A stretch of DNA of 64,000 nucleotides from WVYX01 sp039592335 (GCA_039592335.1 JBDHBX010000025.1:3002-67001), one strand, 5' to 3'. Numbered from the stretch's first letter, positions 36,444-45,416 are shown. Made by a program: numbers and translations. Notes: generated by a model from the sequence alone, not told the origin.

Positions 36444-37587
36444 GAGACCCCGCCAGGAAGCTGTTCAAGGTCTGGGCTGCGACGACCGCGTCGCGCACCC
36501 GCTGCATCTCTGCTTCGGCTCCTCCCTCCTGCTCGGCGATCTTGAGCCAGCGCCGCCACCACTCGACCGCCTCCCGGAAGCGTCCCTGCAACGCCAAGGC
36601 ATCCCCCAGCAGGCGGTGCGCCGCACCGAAGAGGGGATCCACCCGCAGCGCGCGGCGCAGGTGTTCCTCTGCCGAGCCTACCTCGCCGGTCACGAGGCTC
36701 ACGCGTCCCAGCACGACGTCGACGGCCACCTCGTGCGGGAACCGCTCCCGCATCGTCTCTGCCAGCTGGCGCGCGGCACCCAGGTCACCCTCGTCCAGGG
36801 CGGACTCGGCCCGCTCGACCAACCCGCTGAGGTCCGCGGAGACCTCGGTCGGGGCCGGCGCCGCTCCCCGGTCGGCCACGGCCACGAGTCCCGCGCTCTG
36901 CAGCCCAAAGATGGTCTTCGCCACGTCGAAATCGGACCGGGCGACCAGGCTGGCGATGGTGCGCACGTCCCGCTCGCCGTCGATGGTGGCCAGCACCTCC
37001 CACTCGAACGGCAGCAGATCGAGTCCACCCCCTTCGCCGCTGTCGGCGGGCGCGAGCGCCGGCACCACCCCCACGTGCGGGATCTTCGACTCGATGCGGG
37101 ACCACTCGTCGATCCGGCGGGCGCCCTCCATGAGCACCGATTCCGTGGTGATCCGCACCGTTGCGTCGGCGGGAACCTCCTGGAGCGGACCTTCCACGAA
37201 CGAGAAGTAACCCTCGCGCCAGTTCATGACCTCGAAGATCACTTCCTCGACCTGGAAGCGAACCTGCCGCTCGAGCTCCCGCGCGGCGACGGCGCCGATG
37301 TCCGTCAGGACCTCACCCAGGCGCCGCCGGTCACCCTGCTCCTGCATGTCGCGGGCTCGCTGGAGATCGGCTTCGGTGATCTTGCCCGCGCGTACCAGTA
37401 TGCCGCCCAACGGGTGCGGGTTGCTCTGGATCTCCGCGTAGACCACCGCACCGTCGTCGAAGTACACGGTCCCCTGGTTGTGCCGCAGCTTGGACGACAC
37501 CGTGAGCACGCCCGTCTTGCGGCTGAGATCCAGCAGCTGGAAGACGTCGTGGATCCCCAGTTCCTTGAGCGGTCCCTCGATCGCCAT
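36436..37587 (-). CDS. DUF4388/PATAN-TPR regulatory protein (383 aa)
   Basis: A shorter paralogue of the 30624-32240 product. It has a DUF4388/PATAN start (MAIEGPLKELGIHDVFQLLD, then KTGVLTV), the same middle block (GGILVRAGKITEADLQRAR and LMEGARRIDEWSRIE), a winged-helix-like piece (ATIDGERDVRTIASLVARSD), and only two or three C-terminal TPRs. The two copies flank the roadblock-MglA-AAA genes. It may relay CheY or GTPase state to a motor. ATG start, 3 nt after the long TPR gene. Confidence 0.85.
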   Translation of the reverse strand: MAIEGPLKELGIHDVFQLLDLSRKTGVLTVSSKLRHNQGTVYFDDGAVVYAEIQSNPHPLGGILVRAGKITEADLQRARDMQEQGDRRRLGEVLTDIGAVAARELERQVRFQVEEVIFEVMNWREGYFSFVEGPLQEVPADATVRITTESVLMEGARRIDEWSRIESKIPHVGVVPALAPADSGEGGGLDLLPFEWEVLATIDGERDVRTIASLVARSDFDVAKTIFGLQSAGLVAVADRGAAPAPTEVSADLSGLVERAESALDEGDLGAARQLAETMRERFPHEVAVDVVLGRVSLVTGEVGSAEEHLRRALRVDPLFGAAHRLLGDALALQGRFREAVEWWRRWLKIAEQEGGAEAEMQRVRDAVVAAQTLNSFLAGSRG

Positions 37588-37590
37588 GGT

Positions 37591-40221
37591 CTACGCCACC
37601 TCGCCCTCGAAGATGTGCCGCAGACCGGACGGATCCAGATCGATCACGCGATCCCACCGCTCCACGGCTTGCTGGTAGCGGCGTTGCCGCGCGAACACCA
37701 CCCCCGAGAAGAACAGGGCCGCGAGGTGGTGCTGGTCGTGGGTTAGGACCCGCTCGAACGAGTGCAACGCCTCGTCCACCCGCCCGTCTTCGAGCAGCGC
37801 CTTTCCCAGCACGAGCAGCGCGTCCATCGCGGTGGAGTCGGCCGTGAGCACGTCGGCGAGGAGATGGATGGCCTTGCGTGGCGCCCCGGTCCGGCGGTGC
37901 AGCTCGGCCAGAGCGACCGCGGCCTCGAAGAAGGTCGGGAGCTGATCCAGCGCCGCCTGGTACGACGCTTCGGCAGCCGTCCAGTCTTCGCGCGCCTCAT
38001 GCGCCTTCCCCAAGTCGACCCGCACCTGCACCAGCCGGGGGTCGAGCTCCAACGCGCTTTCGTAGGCTGTGCGTGCCGCGTTCCAGTTCCGCATCCCCAC
38101 CGCAATGTCCCCCTCCAGCTTCAGGAGGTCGGCCCGCTGGGGCGCGCGCGTGCGGGCCGCCTGCAACGCTTCCAGCGCCTTGCCCGGATCACCGGCGGCG
38201 AGCTGCCCTCGGGCGAGCACGACGAGCACATCGACGTTCTCGGGTTGCTCGCTCGCCAGCGCCGCGGCGTCATCCACGACTTCGGCGCCGCGCTCCAGCG
38301 CCAGCAGCTCGCGCAGCTCGGCCAGGCGCACGTCTGCCCGGTCGGGCGCGAGATCCCGCGCCGCCCGATACCGCTCCAGCGCCTCACCGTGGAGTCCGCG
38401 CCGGCCGAAGATCTCGCCGAGCAAGACGTGCGCCTCCACCTGCTCGGCCCCACGGCTCACCGCGCGATTCACCTCGGCCGAGGCGAGTTCGAAGAGCCCC
38501 TTGTTCAAGTAGTCTCGCGCCAGGTCGAAGGGATCGCCTCGCTTGGGTGCCGCGGGCTTGGGCGCCGGTCGCTCCAGCTCGGCGAAGAGACTGTCGAGTG
38601 TGCCGGGCTCGAGCGTCAGGCTCTGATTCGCGAGCTCGGCCGCCACGTCCGCCGAGATCTCGGGGACCACCGAGATTCCCGGGTCCTCGTACTGCAGATC
38701 GATCGCGAGCCGGAACTTCTGCGGCACGTAGTACGGATCGAGCGTTTGCGCCCGGGTCACTGCCCGCAGCGCCCCGTCGAAGTCGCCCAGGCGCGACAGG
38801 GAGAAACTCAGGTTGTAGTGGGCCTCCGCGGATTGTGGGTCGGACTCGACGGCGCGGGAGAACGCATTGCGCGCGTCCTCCGGCCGGTCGGTCTCGGTGA
38901 GCACCAACCCCAACCCGTTCCACGCGGCCGCCAAGGCCGGATCTTGCTCCAACACCCGCCGGAAGGCCTGGAGCGCGAGCTGGAACCGCTTCAAGTTGAG
39001 GAGCAGCAGCCCGAGGTTGAGGCGCGGGATGGCCAGGTCGGGCCCGTGTTTGAGCGCTTCCCCCAGCGTCTCGACCGCTTCCTCGGTGCGTCCCACCTGG
39101 GCCATCGTGATAGCCAGGTTGTTGCGGGCAAGCGGATACTCGGGGTCATGGTGCACCGCCCGCTGATACGACCCGAGCGCATCCTCGAATCGGCCCACCT
39201 GGTGCAACACCACACCACGCTCGTTCCACAGCTTCGGGTCGTCGGGAAGCTCGCCCACCAGCTTGTCGTACAACTCCAGCGCCGACGCATGGTCGCGCTT
39301 CAGCAGGTGCACCTCGGCGAGGGCTTGCAGCACGAGTTGGCGGTCTTCCCCGCGCTCCAATGCCAGCCGGTACTCCTTCACCGCCTCGTTGTAGTAGCCC
39401 TGCTGCCGGAAAGCCCGACCCAGGTTGAAGTGCGCCAGCGTTTCATCGACGTCGGGTTGCGTGATGTACGGTGCCGACGGACGGTCGCGTTGTTCGGCGA
39501 TGGACTCGAGCGTGAGGTTGGTTTGCGCCCGGCCCAGGGTGGGGTTCAGCTCGATGGCCCGCTTGGTCGCGGCGCGCGCCTCCTCGTGCCGCCCCAGGTC
39601 GCCCAGCACGAAGGCCATCTGGTAGTGGGCGTCTGCATTCTCCGGATTGATGTCGGTGGCCTGCTCCAGTGCTTCCAGCGCCTCGATGTTGAGCCCCTGG
39701 TTGTACCGCACCTCTCCGAGATACTGGTGAATCACGCTACTCTCGGCATCCAGGGCGCGCGCCCTTTCGAGCCACTCCGCCGCAGTATCCAGCGTCCCAC
39801 GGCTCTTCTCCGCGAGCCCGACCTGAATCATCGCCGCCACGTTGTTGGGATCGCGCTCGATCAGCGCCTGGAACTCGCGCGCCGCCTCGTCGTACTGCCC
39901 GAGCGACGCGTAGGCCCGTGCCAGTTCCCAGCGGGCGTTGACGTCCTCGGAATCCGTGCGCAGCCGCTCGCCCAGCTCGGCAATCCGCCGGTCGTAGAAG
40001 CCCGACGCCTTGTACGCGATCTCCAGGTTGCGTCGCGCGGTGTGCATTTTCGGATCGAGTTCCAGCGCCCGCTGGAACTCGTAGATCGCGTCCTCGACCA
40101 GCCCTTTGCGATGGTATAGGACACCCAGGTTGTTGTGGGCGCCCGCGTCCGAGGGGTCGATCCGCCTGGCGAACGACCGGAGGACATCGCGGTCCTTCTG
40201 CGGGAGGGCCCCTGTCGGCAT
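37591..40221 (-). CDS. Large TPR scaffold protein (876 aa)
   Basis: Nearly all of its 876 residues are TPR helices. About twelve units fill 25-500 (AHNNLGVLYHRKGLVEDAIY, LARNNLAITMAQVGRTEEAV), then a disordered linker with PAPKPAAPKRG near 555, then about eight more to the C-terminus. No signal peptide or membrane helix, so it is cytosolic. It is the largest protein of the cluster and probably an assembly platform for the Che or roadblock proteins. ATG 40221, 4 nt below cheC. Confidence 0.85.
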   Translation of the reverse strand: MPTGALPQKDRDVLRSFARRIDPSDAGAHNNLGVLYHRKGLVEDAIYEFQRALELDPKMHTARRNLEIAYKASGFYDRRIAELGERLRTDSEDVNARWELARAYASLGQYDEAAREFQALIERDPNNVAAMIQVGLAEKSRGTLDTAAEWLERARALDAESSVIHQYLGEVRYNQGLNIEALEALEQATDINPENADAHYQMAFVLGDLGRHEEARAATKRAIELNPTLGRAQTNLTLESIAEQRDRPSAPYITQPDVDETLAHFNLGRAFRQQGYYNEAVKEYRLALERGEDRQLVLQALAEVHLLKRDHASALELYDKLVGELPDDPKLWNERGVVLHQVGRFEDALGSYQRAVHHDPEYPLARNNLAITMAQVGRTEEAVETLGEALKHGPDLAIPRLNLGLLLLNLKRFQLALQAFRRVLEQDPALAAAWNGLGLVLTETDRPEDARNAFSRAVESDPQSAEAHYNLSFSLSRLGDFDGALRAVTRAQTLDPYYVPQKFRLAIDLQYEDPGISVVPEISADVAAELANQSLTLEPGTLDSLFAELERPAPKPAAPKRGDPFDLARDYLNKGLFELASAEVNRAVSRGAEQVEAHVLLGEIFGRRGLHGEALERYRAARDLAPDRADVRLAELRELLALERGAEVVDDAAALASEQPENVDVLVVLARGQLAAGDPGKALEALQAARTRAPQRADLLKLEGDIAVGMRNWNAARTAYESALELDPRLVQVRVDLGKAHEAREDWTAAEASYQAALDQLPTFFEAAVALAELHRRTGAPRKAIHLLADVLTADSTAMDALLVLGKALLEDGRVDEALHSFERVLTHDQHHLAALFFSGVVFARQRRYQQAVERWDRVIDLDPSGLRHIFEGEVA

Positions 40222-40225
40222 TAGG

Positions 40226-40843
40226 TCAGATGCGGATGGCGTCGAAGATGGAGTTCAGCGAGGCGGCGTCCGGCAGGAGGAGGAAGTGGCCCCGCAGGTC
40301 CGCGCCCGCTTCCTCAAAGTGGAAGTTGGTCTCGACGCAGAACACCACATCCTTGTCCCGCCCGAAGCTCAGATGCGTGGTGCTCAGCACGGCGCCCGTG
40401 AGGTCCACAGCAAGACTGGGAACGGAGGGAAGCAGCATCATTCCCATGAAGTCCGAGAGGGCGTTCATGTACGCCCCACCCAGGATGTTGCCCGCCTCCT
40501 TGATGCTGGACTGTTCCAGATCGCCAAACTCCGACGTGGTCCCCGGCTCACGCCGCAACAGGAGGTCGCTCAGCAGCATGGCATTGCTCTGCGGCACCAC
40601 GAGGAGCATGCGCCCCGTCAGGTCTCCCAGCATGTGCATGAGGACGGCAGCCACCACCTCGTCGGAGTGGCCGAGGAGATCCGGCGCCTGCTCCAGGCGT
40701 TCGACATAAATCTGCGGCACGCTGATCATGATGCGGCGGTCGGTGAGCTGGGAGAGCGCCGTCGCCGCGTGCCCCGCGCCGATGTTGGCCACCTCTCTCA
40801 GAGCATCGAGCTGCAGTTCTTCGAGATCTCGCAGGTCTACCAT
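40226..40843 (-). CDS. cheC: CheY-P phosphatase CheC
   Basis: A 205-aa CheC/CheX/FliY-family phosphatase. Both active-site helices are present, ALREVANIGAGHAATAL (E17, N20) and SIKEAGNILGGAYMNALSDF (E116, N119), so the protein should be active on CheY-P. In Bacillus and Thermotoga CheC binds CheD, and cheD is in this same cluster. The ATG at 40843 has AGGAG 5 nt upstream. Confidence 0.93.
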   Translation of the reverse strand: MVDLRDLEELQLDALREVANIGAGHAATALSQLTDRRIMISVPQIYVERLEQAPDLLGHSDEVVAAVLMHMLGDLTGRMLLVVPQSNAMLLSDLLLRREPGTTSEFGDLEQSSIKEAGNILGGAYMNALSDFMGMMLLPSVPSLAVDLTGAVLSTTHLSFGRDKDVVFCVETNFHFEEAGADLRGHFLLLPDAASLNSIFDAIRI

Positions 40844-40851
40844 GCTCGCTC

Positions 40852-42720
40852 CTAGACGAAACCGCCCGCGTCCAGAATGAGGACGGGGCGCCCCTCTCCG
40901 AGAATCGTTGCGCCGCTGAAGATGGGCAGCATCCCCCGCGGCGGAGTGAAGGTCTTCACGACGATCTCCTGCTGGCCGAGCAGTTGATCCACGACCAGGC
41001 CGGAACGTCGCTTTCCGATCTGCAACACGATCACGGGGCTTCGGAGCGGGCCGTCCCCCGCAATCTCCAGCATGCGCCGCAGGTACACCAGCGGCACGAC
41101 TTCCTCCCGCAACGTCAACGCGTCGCGCTCGTCCACCCGGGTCACCTCGGCTGCGCCGAGGTCGAGCGTCTCGGCGACGTGGGTAATGGGGAGCGCATAG
41201 CGCTCCTCCCCCACGCGCGTGATGAGGGCCCGCACGATGGCCAGCGTCGTGGGAAGACGCAGGGTGAAGGTCGTCCCCTCACCCTCGACGGTCTGGACCT
41301 CGACCCCACCTCCCATGCCCCGCGTGGCATGCACCACGGCATCGATCCCCACGCCGCGTCCCGACACGTCCGACACCTCCTCCGCCGTGCTCATGCCGGA
41401 TTGCGAAAGGACGCGCAGCAGCACCTCGCCACTCAGCGAGTCCACGTCGGCTTCCACCAATCCCAGCTCCTTCGCGCCTTCCAGGATCCTGGCGCGGTCG
41501 ATGCCGCGCCCGTCGTCGCGCACGCGAATGGCTACCGCGGCGCGCTCCCGCATCGCGCTCAGCTCGATCACGCCCTCCTGCGGCTTCCCGGCAGCCTTGC
41601 GCGCCTTGGGGCTCTCAATCCCGTGGTCCACGGCGTTGCGCAGCAGGTGTACCAGCGGATCACCAATCTCGTCCAGGACCGCCCGGTCGAGCTCGATCTC
41701 CTTCCCTTCCACCCGGAAGGCGACCTGCTTGCTGAGTTTGCGGGCGAGATCCCGCACCAGACGGGGAAACCGGTCGAACACTTGCCACACCGGCGTCATG
41801 CGGGCCTGGATGATCTCGTTCTGGAGATCGGCGGCCAGTTGGGAGAACTTCGTGCTGACCTCCTCCAGTTCGGGATCGGCGCGCTGCACGCTGATCTCGG
41901 CCAGCGCCCCGCGCGTCGTGAGGAGCTCGCCGATCAGGTTCATGAGCGCGTCGAGGCGCCGCAGGTCGACCCGAATGTGGCGCGCCTTGCGCCCCACCGC
42001 CTCCGCCGCCGGCTGCGCATCCTCGGTCGACGCAATCTCCACCCGCTCCACGTCTCCGGCGCCACGGATCGCCTGCTCGACCGCGTCGGCAGCCGCATCG
42101 GTCTCCAGCCGAAACGCGAAGCGCCCGTCGAACTCATCACCCTCAATGGCGGTGGTGGGTGGCTCCACCGCGTGCACCCGCCCGAGGGTCTCCATCTGCT
42201 GCAGGATGATCAGCGCCCGCGCACCCTTGAGCGGCGACTCCGACACCAGCGTGACCTGTACCGCCCGCCCTCCACCAGCCCCAGCCGACACGGTCGGGGC
42301 CGAGGGTCGGGCCTGCTGGGGACGCTCCACGACCTTCTCGAAGGCCGACGCAGCCTCGTCGATGGCCTGTACGACGCCGGCGAGGTCCACGTCGGACTCG
42401 CGCCCGGCGACGGATGCCTCTACGGCTTGCTCGAGGGAGTCGGCGCTCTTGAAGAGGAGTTCCAGCACCTCGTCGGACGCGGTCCGCTCACCGCGCCGCA
42501 AGAGGTCCAGCAGATTCTCCGTGCGGTGGGCCAGGTCGGCGACCTTGGCGTAGCCCATCGTCGCGGCCATGCCCTTGATCGTGTGCATGGCCCGGAAGAT
42601 CCCGGCAACGGGCTCACTCGCCTGCGGGTCTCGCTCCCACTCCAGCAGGAGCTGGTTGATGGTGCTGAGGTGTTCGCGACTTTCGGCGAGGAAGAGCTCC
42701 GCATACTGCGAGAGGTCCAT
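40852..42720 (-). CDS. cheA: Chemotaxis histidine kinase CheA
   Basis: A 622-aa kinase from ATG 42720. The HPt domain has H46 in AMHTIKGMAATMGY. A P2-like region lies at about 153-232 (VQVTLVSESPLKGARALI). The dimerisation helices start near 248, the N box is LVHLLRNAVDHGIE (N362), the G boxes are DDGRGID (402-408) and GRGVGID (454-460), and a CheW-like domain fills 490-622. There is one HPt and no fused receiver. The upstream frame to 42846 is a cheY shadow. Complete and probably active. Confidence 0.96.
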   Translation of the reverse strand: MDLSQYAELFLAESREHLSTINQLLLEWERDPQASEPVAGIFRAMHTIKGMAATMGYAKVADLAHRTENLLDLLRRGERTASDEVLELLFKSADSLEQAVEASVAGRESDVDLAGVVQAIDEAASAFEKVVERPQQARPSAPTVSAGAGGGRAVQVTLVSESPLKGARALIILQQMETLGRVHAVEPPTTAIEGDEFDGRFAFRLETDAAADAVEQAIRGAGDVERVEIASTEDAQPAAEAVGRKARHIRVDLRRLDALMNLIGELLTTRGALAEISVQRADPELEEVSTKFSQLAADLQNEIIQARMTPVWQVFDRFPRLVRDLARKLSKQVAFRVEGKEIELDRAVLDEIGDPLVHLLRNAVDHGIESPKARKAAGKPQEGVIELSAMRERAAVAIRVRDDGRGIDRARILEGAKELGLVEADVDSLSGEVLLRVLSQSGMSTAEEVSDVSGRGVGIDAVVHATRGMGGGVEVQTVEGEGTTFTLRLPTTLAIVRALITRVGEERYALPITHVAETLDLGAAEVTRVDERDALTLREEVVPLVYLRRMLEIAGDGPLRSPVIVLQIGKRRSGLVVDQLLGQQEIVVKTFTPPRGMLPIFSGATILGEGRPVLILDAGGFV

Positions 42721-42722
42721 GC

Positions 42723-43085
42723 CTAGCCGAGCACCCGCTGCACCGCCTCCAGTACCCGAGACGGCTGGAACGGCTTGACGACGAAGTCTTTGGCTCCCGC
42801 CTGAATTGCCTCGACGACCAGCGCCTGCTGGCCCATAGCGCTGCACATGAGAACTCGGGCGCTGGGATCGGCCTGGACGATCTCGCGCACGGCGTCGATC
42901 CCGCCCATGTCGGGCATCACGATGTCCATCGTGACCAAGTCGGGCTTCAGCTGCTTGTACTTATCGACCGCCTGAGTGCCGGACTCCGCCTCGCCCACCA
43001 CCTCGTAACCTGCCTGCGTCAGGATGTCGCTGATCATCGTCCGCATGAAGATCGCGTCATCGCACACGAGTACCGTATGGCTCAC
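42723..43085 (-). CDS. cheY: Response regulator CheY
   Basis: A 120-aa single receiver domain. Acidic pair D9/D10, phosphoacceptor D54 (LVTMDIVMPDMGG), S82 in MCSAMGQ and K104 in VVKPF are all present. With no output domain it must act by binding a target, flagellar motor or other. The GTG start at 43085 gives VSHTVLVCDDA. Stop 2 nt before cheA. Confidence 0.95.
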   Translation of the reverse strand: MSHTVLVCDDAIFMRTMISDILTQAGYEVVGEAESGTQAVDKYKQLKPDLVTMDIVMPDMGGIDAVREIVQADPSARVLMCSAMGQQALVVEAIQAGAKDFVVKPFQPSRVLEAVQRVLG

Positions 43086-43094
43086 ACACCCTCC

Positions 43095-43529
43095 CTACAC
43101 GCTGAGGATTGGGGTCAGCAGTGCTTCGAGATCGAGAAGAACGAAGGAGTCCTCTCCACGCCGGCCCACGGCCCGCACCAACCGGGGATCGACGCCCGGC
43201 AGGTCAGCGCGATCGGAGAGGTCGTCGGCAGCGACGGTCACTAGGTCGATCACTTCATCGACGGTGAAGCCAACCATCTGCTCGCTCACCTCGAACAGCA
43301 CTATGGTTCGCCCCTCGCCGTCCGTGCTGTGGCCTAGCGCACGACTCCCATCCATCAACGGCACGAGTTGGCTCCGAACATTGATCAGGCCGGCCACGGC
43401 CCCCTCGGCCCCGGGGATGCGGGTGGCCTCCTGCCTCGGGAGGATCTCGCGGACGGCTCCGACCTCGGCTGCGCACAGCCGATCGGCCACCCGAAAGACC
43501 AAGATTCGCACACCCGCCGAGTCGCGCAT
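43095..43529 (-). CDS. cheW: CheW-type coupling protein (third copy)
   Basis: A 144-aa CheW-like protein: RILVFRVADRLCAAEVGAVREI, GAVAGLINVRSQLVPLMDGS, FTVDEVIDLVTV. The ATG at 43529 lies one base after the rluD stop, so the signalling genes are joined to the ileS-lspA-rluD run without a promoter-sized gap. A frame to 43766 is open but is the rluD shadow. Confidence 0.9.
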   Translation of the reverse strand: MRDSAGVRILVFRVADRLCAAEVGAVREILPRQEATRIPGAEGAVAGLINVRSQLVPLMDGSRALGHSTDGEGRTIVLFEVSEQMVGFTVDEVIDLVTVAADDLSDRADLPGVDPRLVRAVGRRGEDSFVLLDLEALLTPILSV

Positions 43530-43530
43530 C

Positions 43531-44571
43531 TTATTTAAAGAAGCCAAGATAGTCCAACATATTGGGGCGAGCAAGCAGACTCGAATCGCCTGCTGCCTGC
43601 GCCAGGGCCGGGTGCAGATCCGGGGGCCATTCGCTGCGGAACTCGCTCCACGCACCGCTCTCGGGGTGGGTGAATCCAAGAAGCGCGGCATGGAGCGACT
43701 GGCGCGGCGCGGCGTTCTCCACCGCCTCTGCCAGCCGTCGCTGGGACCCCGTGACCCGCTGGGCACCCCCCTGCCCGTACACGGGGTCCCCCACGATGGG
43801 GTGGCCGATGTGGGCCAGGTGCACCCGTACCTGATGCGTGCGGCCGGTAGCCAGCTTCACGCGCACCAGATCGCAGGTATCGAACCGCGCCACCGGCTCC
43901 ACGCGGCTCCGAGCCGGCCGCCCGGTGGCAAGGACCGCCATGCGCTTGCGGTCGGCCGGGTGCCGCGCCACCGGGGCGTCCACGTCCACCGGCTCAGAGA
44001 TGTGGCCCCATACGAGGGCGGCGTACACCCGCCGCACCTTGCGGCGTCCCAGCGCACGGGACAGCGCGCGGTGCGCGGTTTCGGTCTTGGCCACGATGAG
44101 CAGGCCCGAGGTGTCCTTGTCCAGCCGATGGACGATCCCGGGCCGTCCGGGGCCACCCCCCGCGAGAGACGTGCCCCGCGCCACCAGGGCATTGAGCAGG
44201 GTGTCGTCCCAGTGCCCCGGCGCCGGATGGACCACGAGCCCGGCCGGCTTCTCCAGGACCAGGAGCGCGTCGTCCTCGAACACCGCCGTCAGCGCGCGGG
44301 GATACGGCGTGAGCTCCCGAGGCGGCGCCTCTTCCTGGATTTCGACCCGCACGGCGTCGCCCCGGCCCAGAGTGCGTGAGGCCCGGGCCGGTTCGTCGTT
44401 GACGGTCACGCCGCCGGCGGCGATCAGCCGGGCAGCTTGCGTGCGAGAGAGAGAGAGTTGATCGGCGAGAAACCGATCGAGACGTTCCGTCGATTCGGTG
44501 GCGACGTGGAACGTGACGAGGGGAATCGGCTCACGCCTCGGCCGGACCGGCGTGCTCCGCGGTGGTCTCAC
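43531..44571 (-). CDS. rluD: RluD-type 23S rRNA pseudouridine synthase
   Basis: About 346 aa. An S4-like domain (SRTQAARLIAAGGVTVND) precedes the catalytic domain with active Asp in HRLDKDTSGLLIVAK and later KLATGRTHQVRVHLAHIGHP. In the family it converts U1911, U1915 and U1917 of helix 69. The best start seen is GTG 44571, which overlaps lspA by 41 nt and has AGGG upstream; no ATG or GTG lies between it and the conserved region. The stop is one base before cheW. Confidence 0.88.
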   Translation of the reverse strand: MRPPRSTPVRPRREPIPLVTFHVATESTERLDRFLADQLSLSRTQAARLIAAGGVTVNDEPARASRTLGRGDAVRVEIQEEAPPRELTPYPRALTAVFEDDALLVLEKPAGLVVHPAPGHWDDTLLNALVARGTSLAGGGPGRPGIVHRLDKDTSGLLIVAKTETAHRALSRALGRRKVRRVYAALVWGHISEPVDVDAPVARHPADRKRMAVLATGRPARSRVEPVARFDTCDLVRVKLATGRTHQVRVHLAHIGHPIVGDPVYGQGGAQRVTGSQRRLAEAVENAAPRQSLHAALLGFTHPESGAWSEFRSEWPPDLHPALAQAAGDSSLLARPNMLDYLGFFK

Positions 44572-45049
44572 CGCCCTGCCGCCCCTCCTGCCACAGCACG
44601 AGGGCCAGGGCGATGGCACCACACGTCACCGCCATGTCGGCGACGTTGAAGGTGGGCCAGTGGAACGCGCCGACCCACACGTCGATGAAGTCCACCACGC
44701 CGCGACTGCTCCGGATGCGGTCGAGCAGGTTGCCGACCGCCCCACCACACACCAGCGCCAGGGCGGTGAGGCGCACCCACTGTGCGGAGCGCGTGACACG
44801 CACCATCGAGCCGAGCACGAGCAGGGCCACCAGCGCGAGTACCATGAACACCCAGCGCGAGTACTGGCCGACGTGGATGCCGAACGCCGCGCCGGGATTG
44901 TAGACGAGACGCAGGGTCAGCCAATCCCCGAGAATCGGAACCGGGGCGTGGGCGAGGGTCGCGACCGCGAGCTGCTTGGTCATGAGGTCCAGCAGCACGA
45001 CCCCGAGCGCGATTCCCCAGAACCACGGAGACTTAAGCCCGTTTTGCAT
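44531..45049 (-). CDS. lspA: Lipoprotein signal peptidase II
   Basis: A 172-aa aspartyl peptidase of the inner membrane that cuts prolipoproteins at the lipidated Cys. Four membrane helices; motifs LVYNPGAAFGI, GGAVGNLLDRIRSSRGVVDF (first catalytic Asp) and FNVADMAV (second). The ATG at 45049 overlaps the zinc-finger gene by 17 nt. The first gene of the window encodes a plausible substrate. Confidence 0.95.
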   Translation of the reverse strand: MQNGLKSPWFWGIALGVVLLDLMTKQLAVATLAHAPVPILGDWLTLRLVYNPGAAFGIHVGQYSRWVFMVLALVALLVLGSMVRVTRSAQWVRLTALALVCGGAVGNLLDRIRSSRGVVDFIDVWVGAFHWPTFNVADMAVTCGAIALALVLWQEGRQGGETTAEHAGPAEA

Positions 45050-45416
45050 CTTCCTCTTTGGCCTTGCACTTGATGCACAGCCGCGCGTGTGGCAGGGCGT
45101 CGAGCCGTTCGAACCCGATCTCGTCACCGCACTCGTGGCACGCTCCGAACTTCTCGGGGGAGAAGTACAGGCGGCGCAGCGCCTCGTTCACGTGCCAGAG
45201 ATAGCGGCCCTCCTTGGAGGCGAAGAGGAACTGCTTCTCCCGCTCCATGGCATCGGTCCCCTGGTCCGCCATGTGGAACGAGTAGGAGGAGAGATCGCCG
45301 TCCGAGCTCTGGAGCGTGCCGCTGAACTGCTCGTCGTACTGGCCGAGCTCCTTCATCACGCGGTCGCGCTCTTCGAGCAGTCGTTTCTCGAGGTGCTCCA
45401 GTTGCTTCTTCTTCAT
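45033..45416 (-). CDS. TraR/DksA-type zinc-finger protein
   Basis: A 127-aa protein with an N-terminal coiled coil (about 1-30) and a C4 zinc finger, C93-x2-C96 (CHEC) and C114-x2-C117 (CIKC). It belongs to the TraR/DksA family, whose members bind in the RNA polymerase secondary channel. The coiled-coil tip lacks the DxxDxA motif of E. coli DksA in an obvious form, so ppGpp action is unproven. The ATG at 45416 overlaps the ileS stop (ATGA). Confidence 0.85.
   Translation of the reverse strand: MKKKQLEHLEKRLLEERDRVMKELGQYDEQFSGTLQSSDGDLSSYSFHMADQGTDAMEREKQFLFASKEGRYLWHVNEALRRLYFSPEKFGACHECGDEIGFERLDALPHARLCIKCKAKEEDAKRA

Noticed and set aside
37762..40119. 785-aa plus-strand frame
   Set aside because: Antisense to the 876-aa TPR gene; low-complexity Arg/Gln/Leu composition and no motif.
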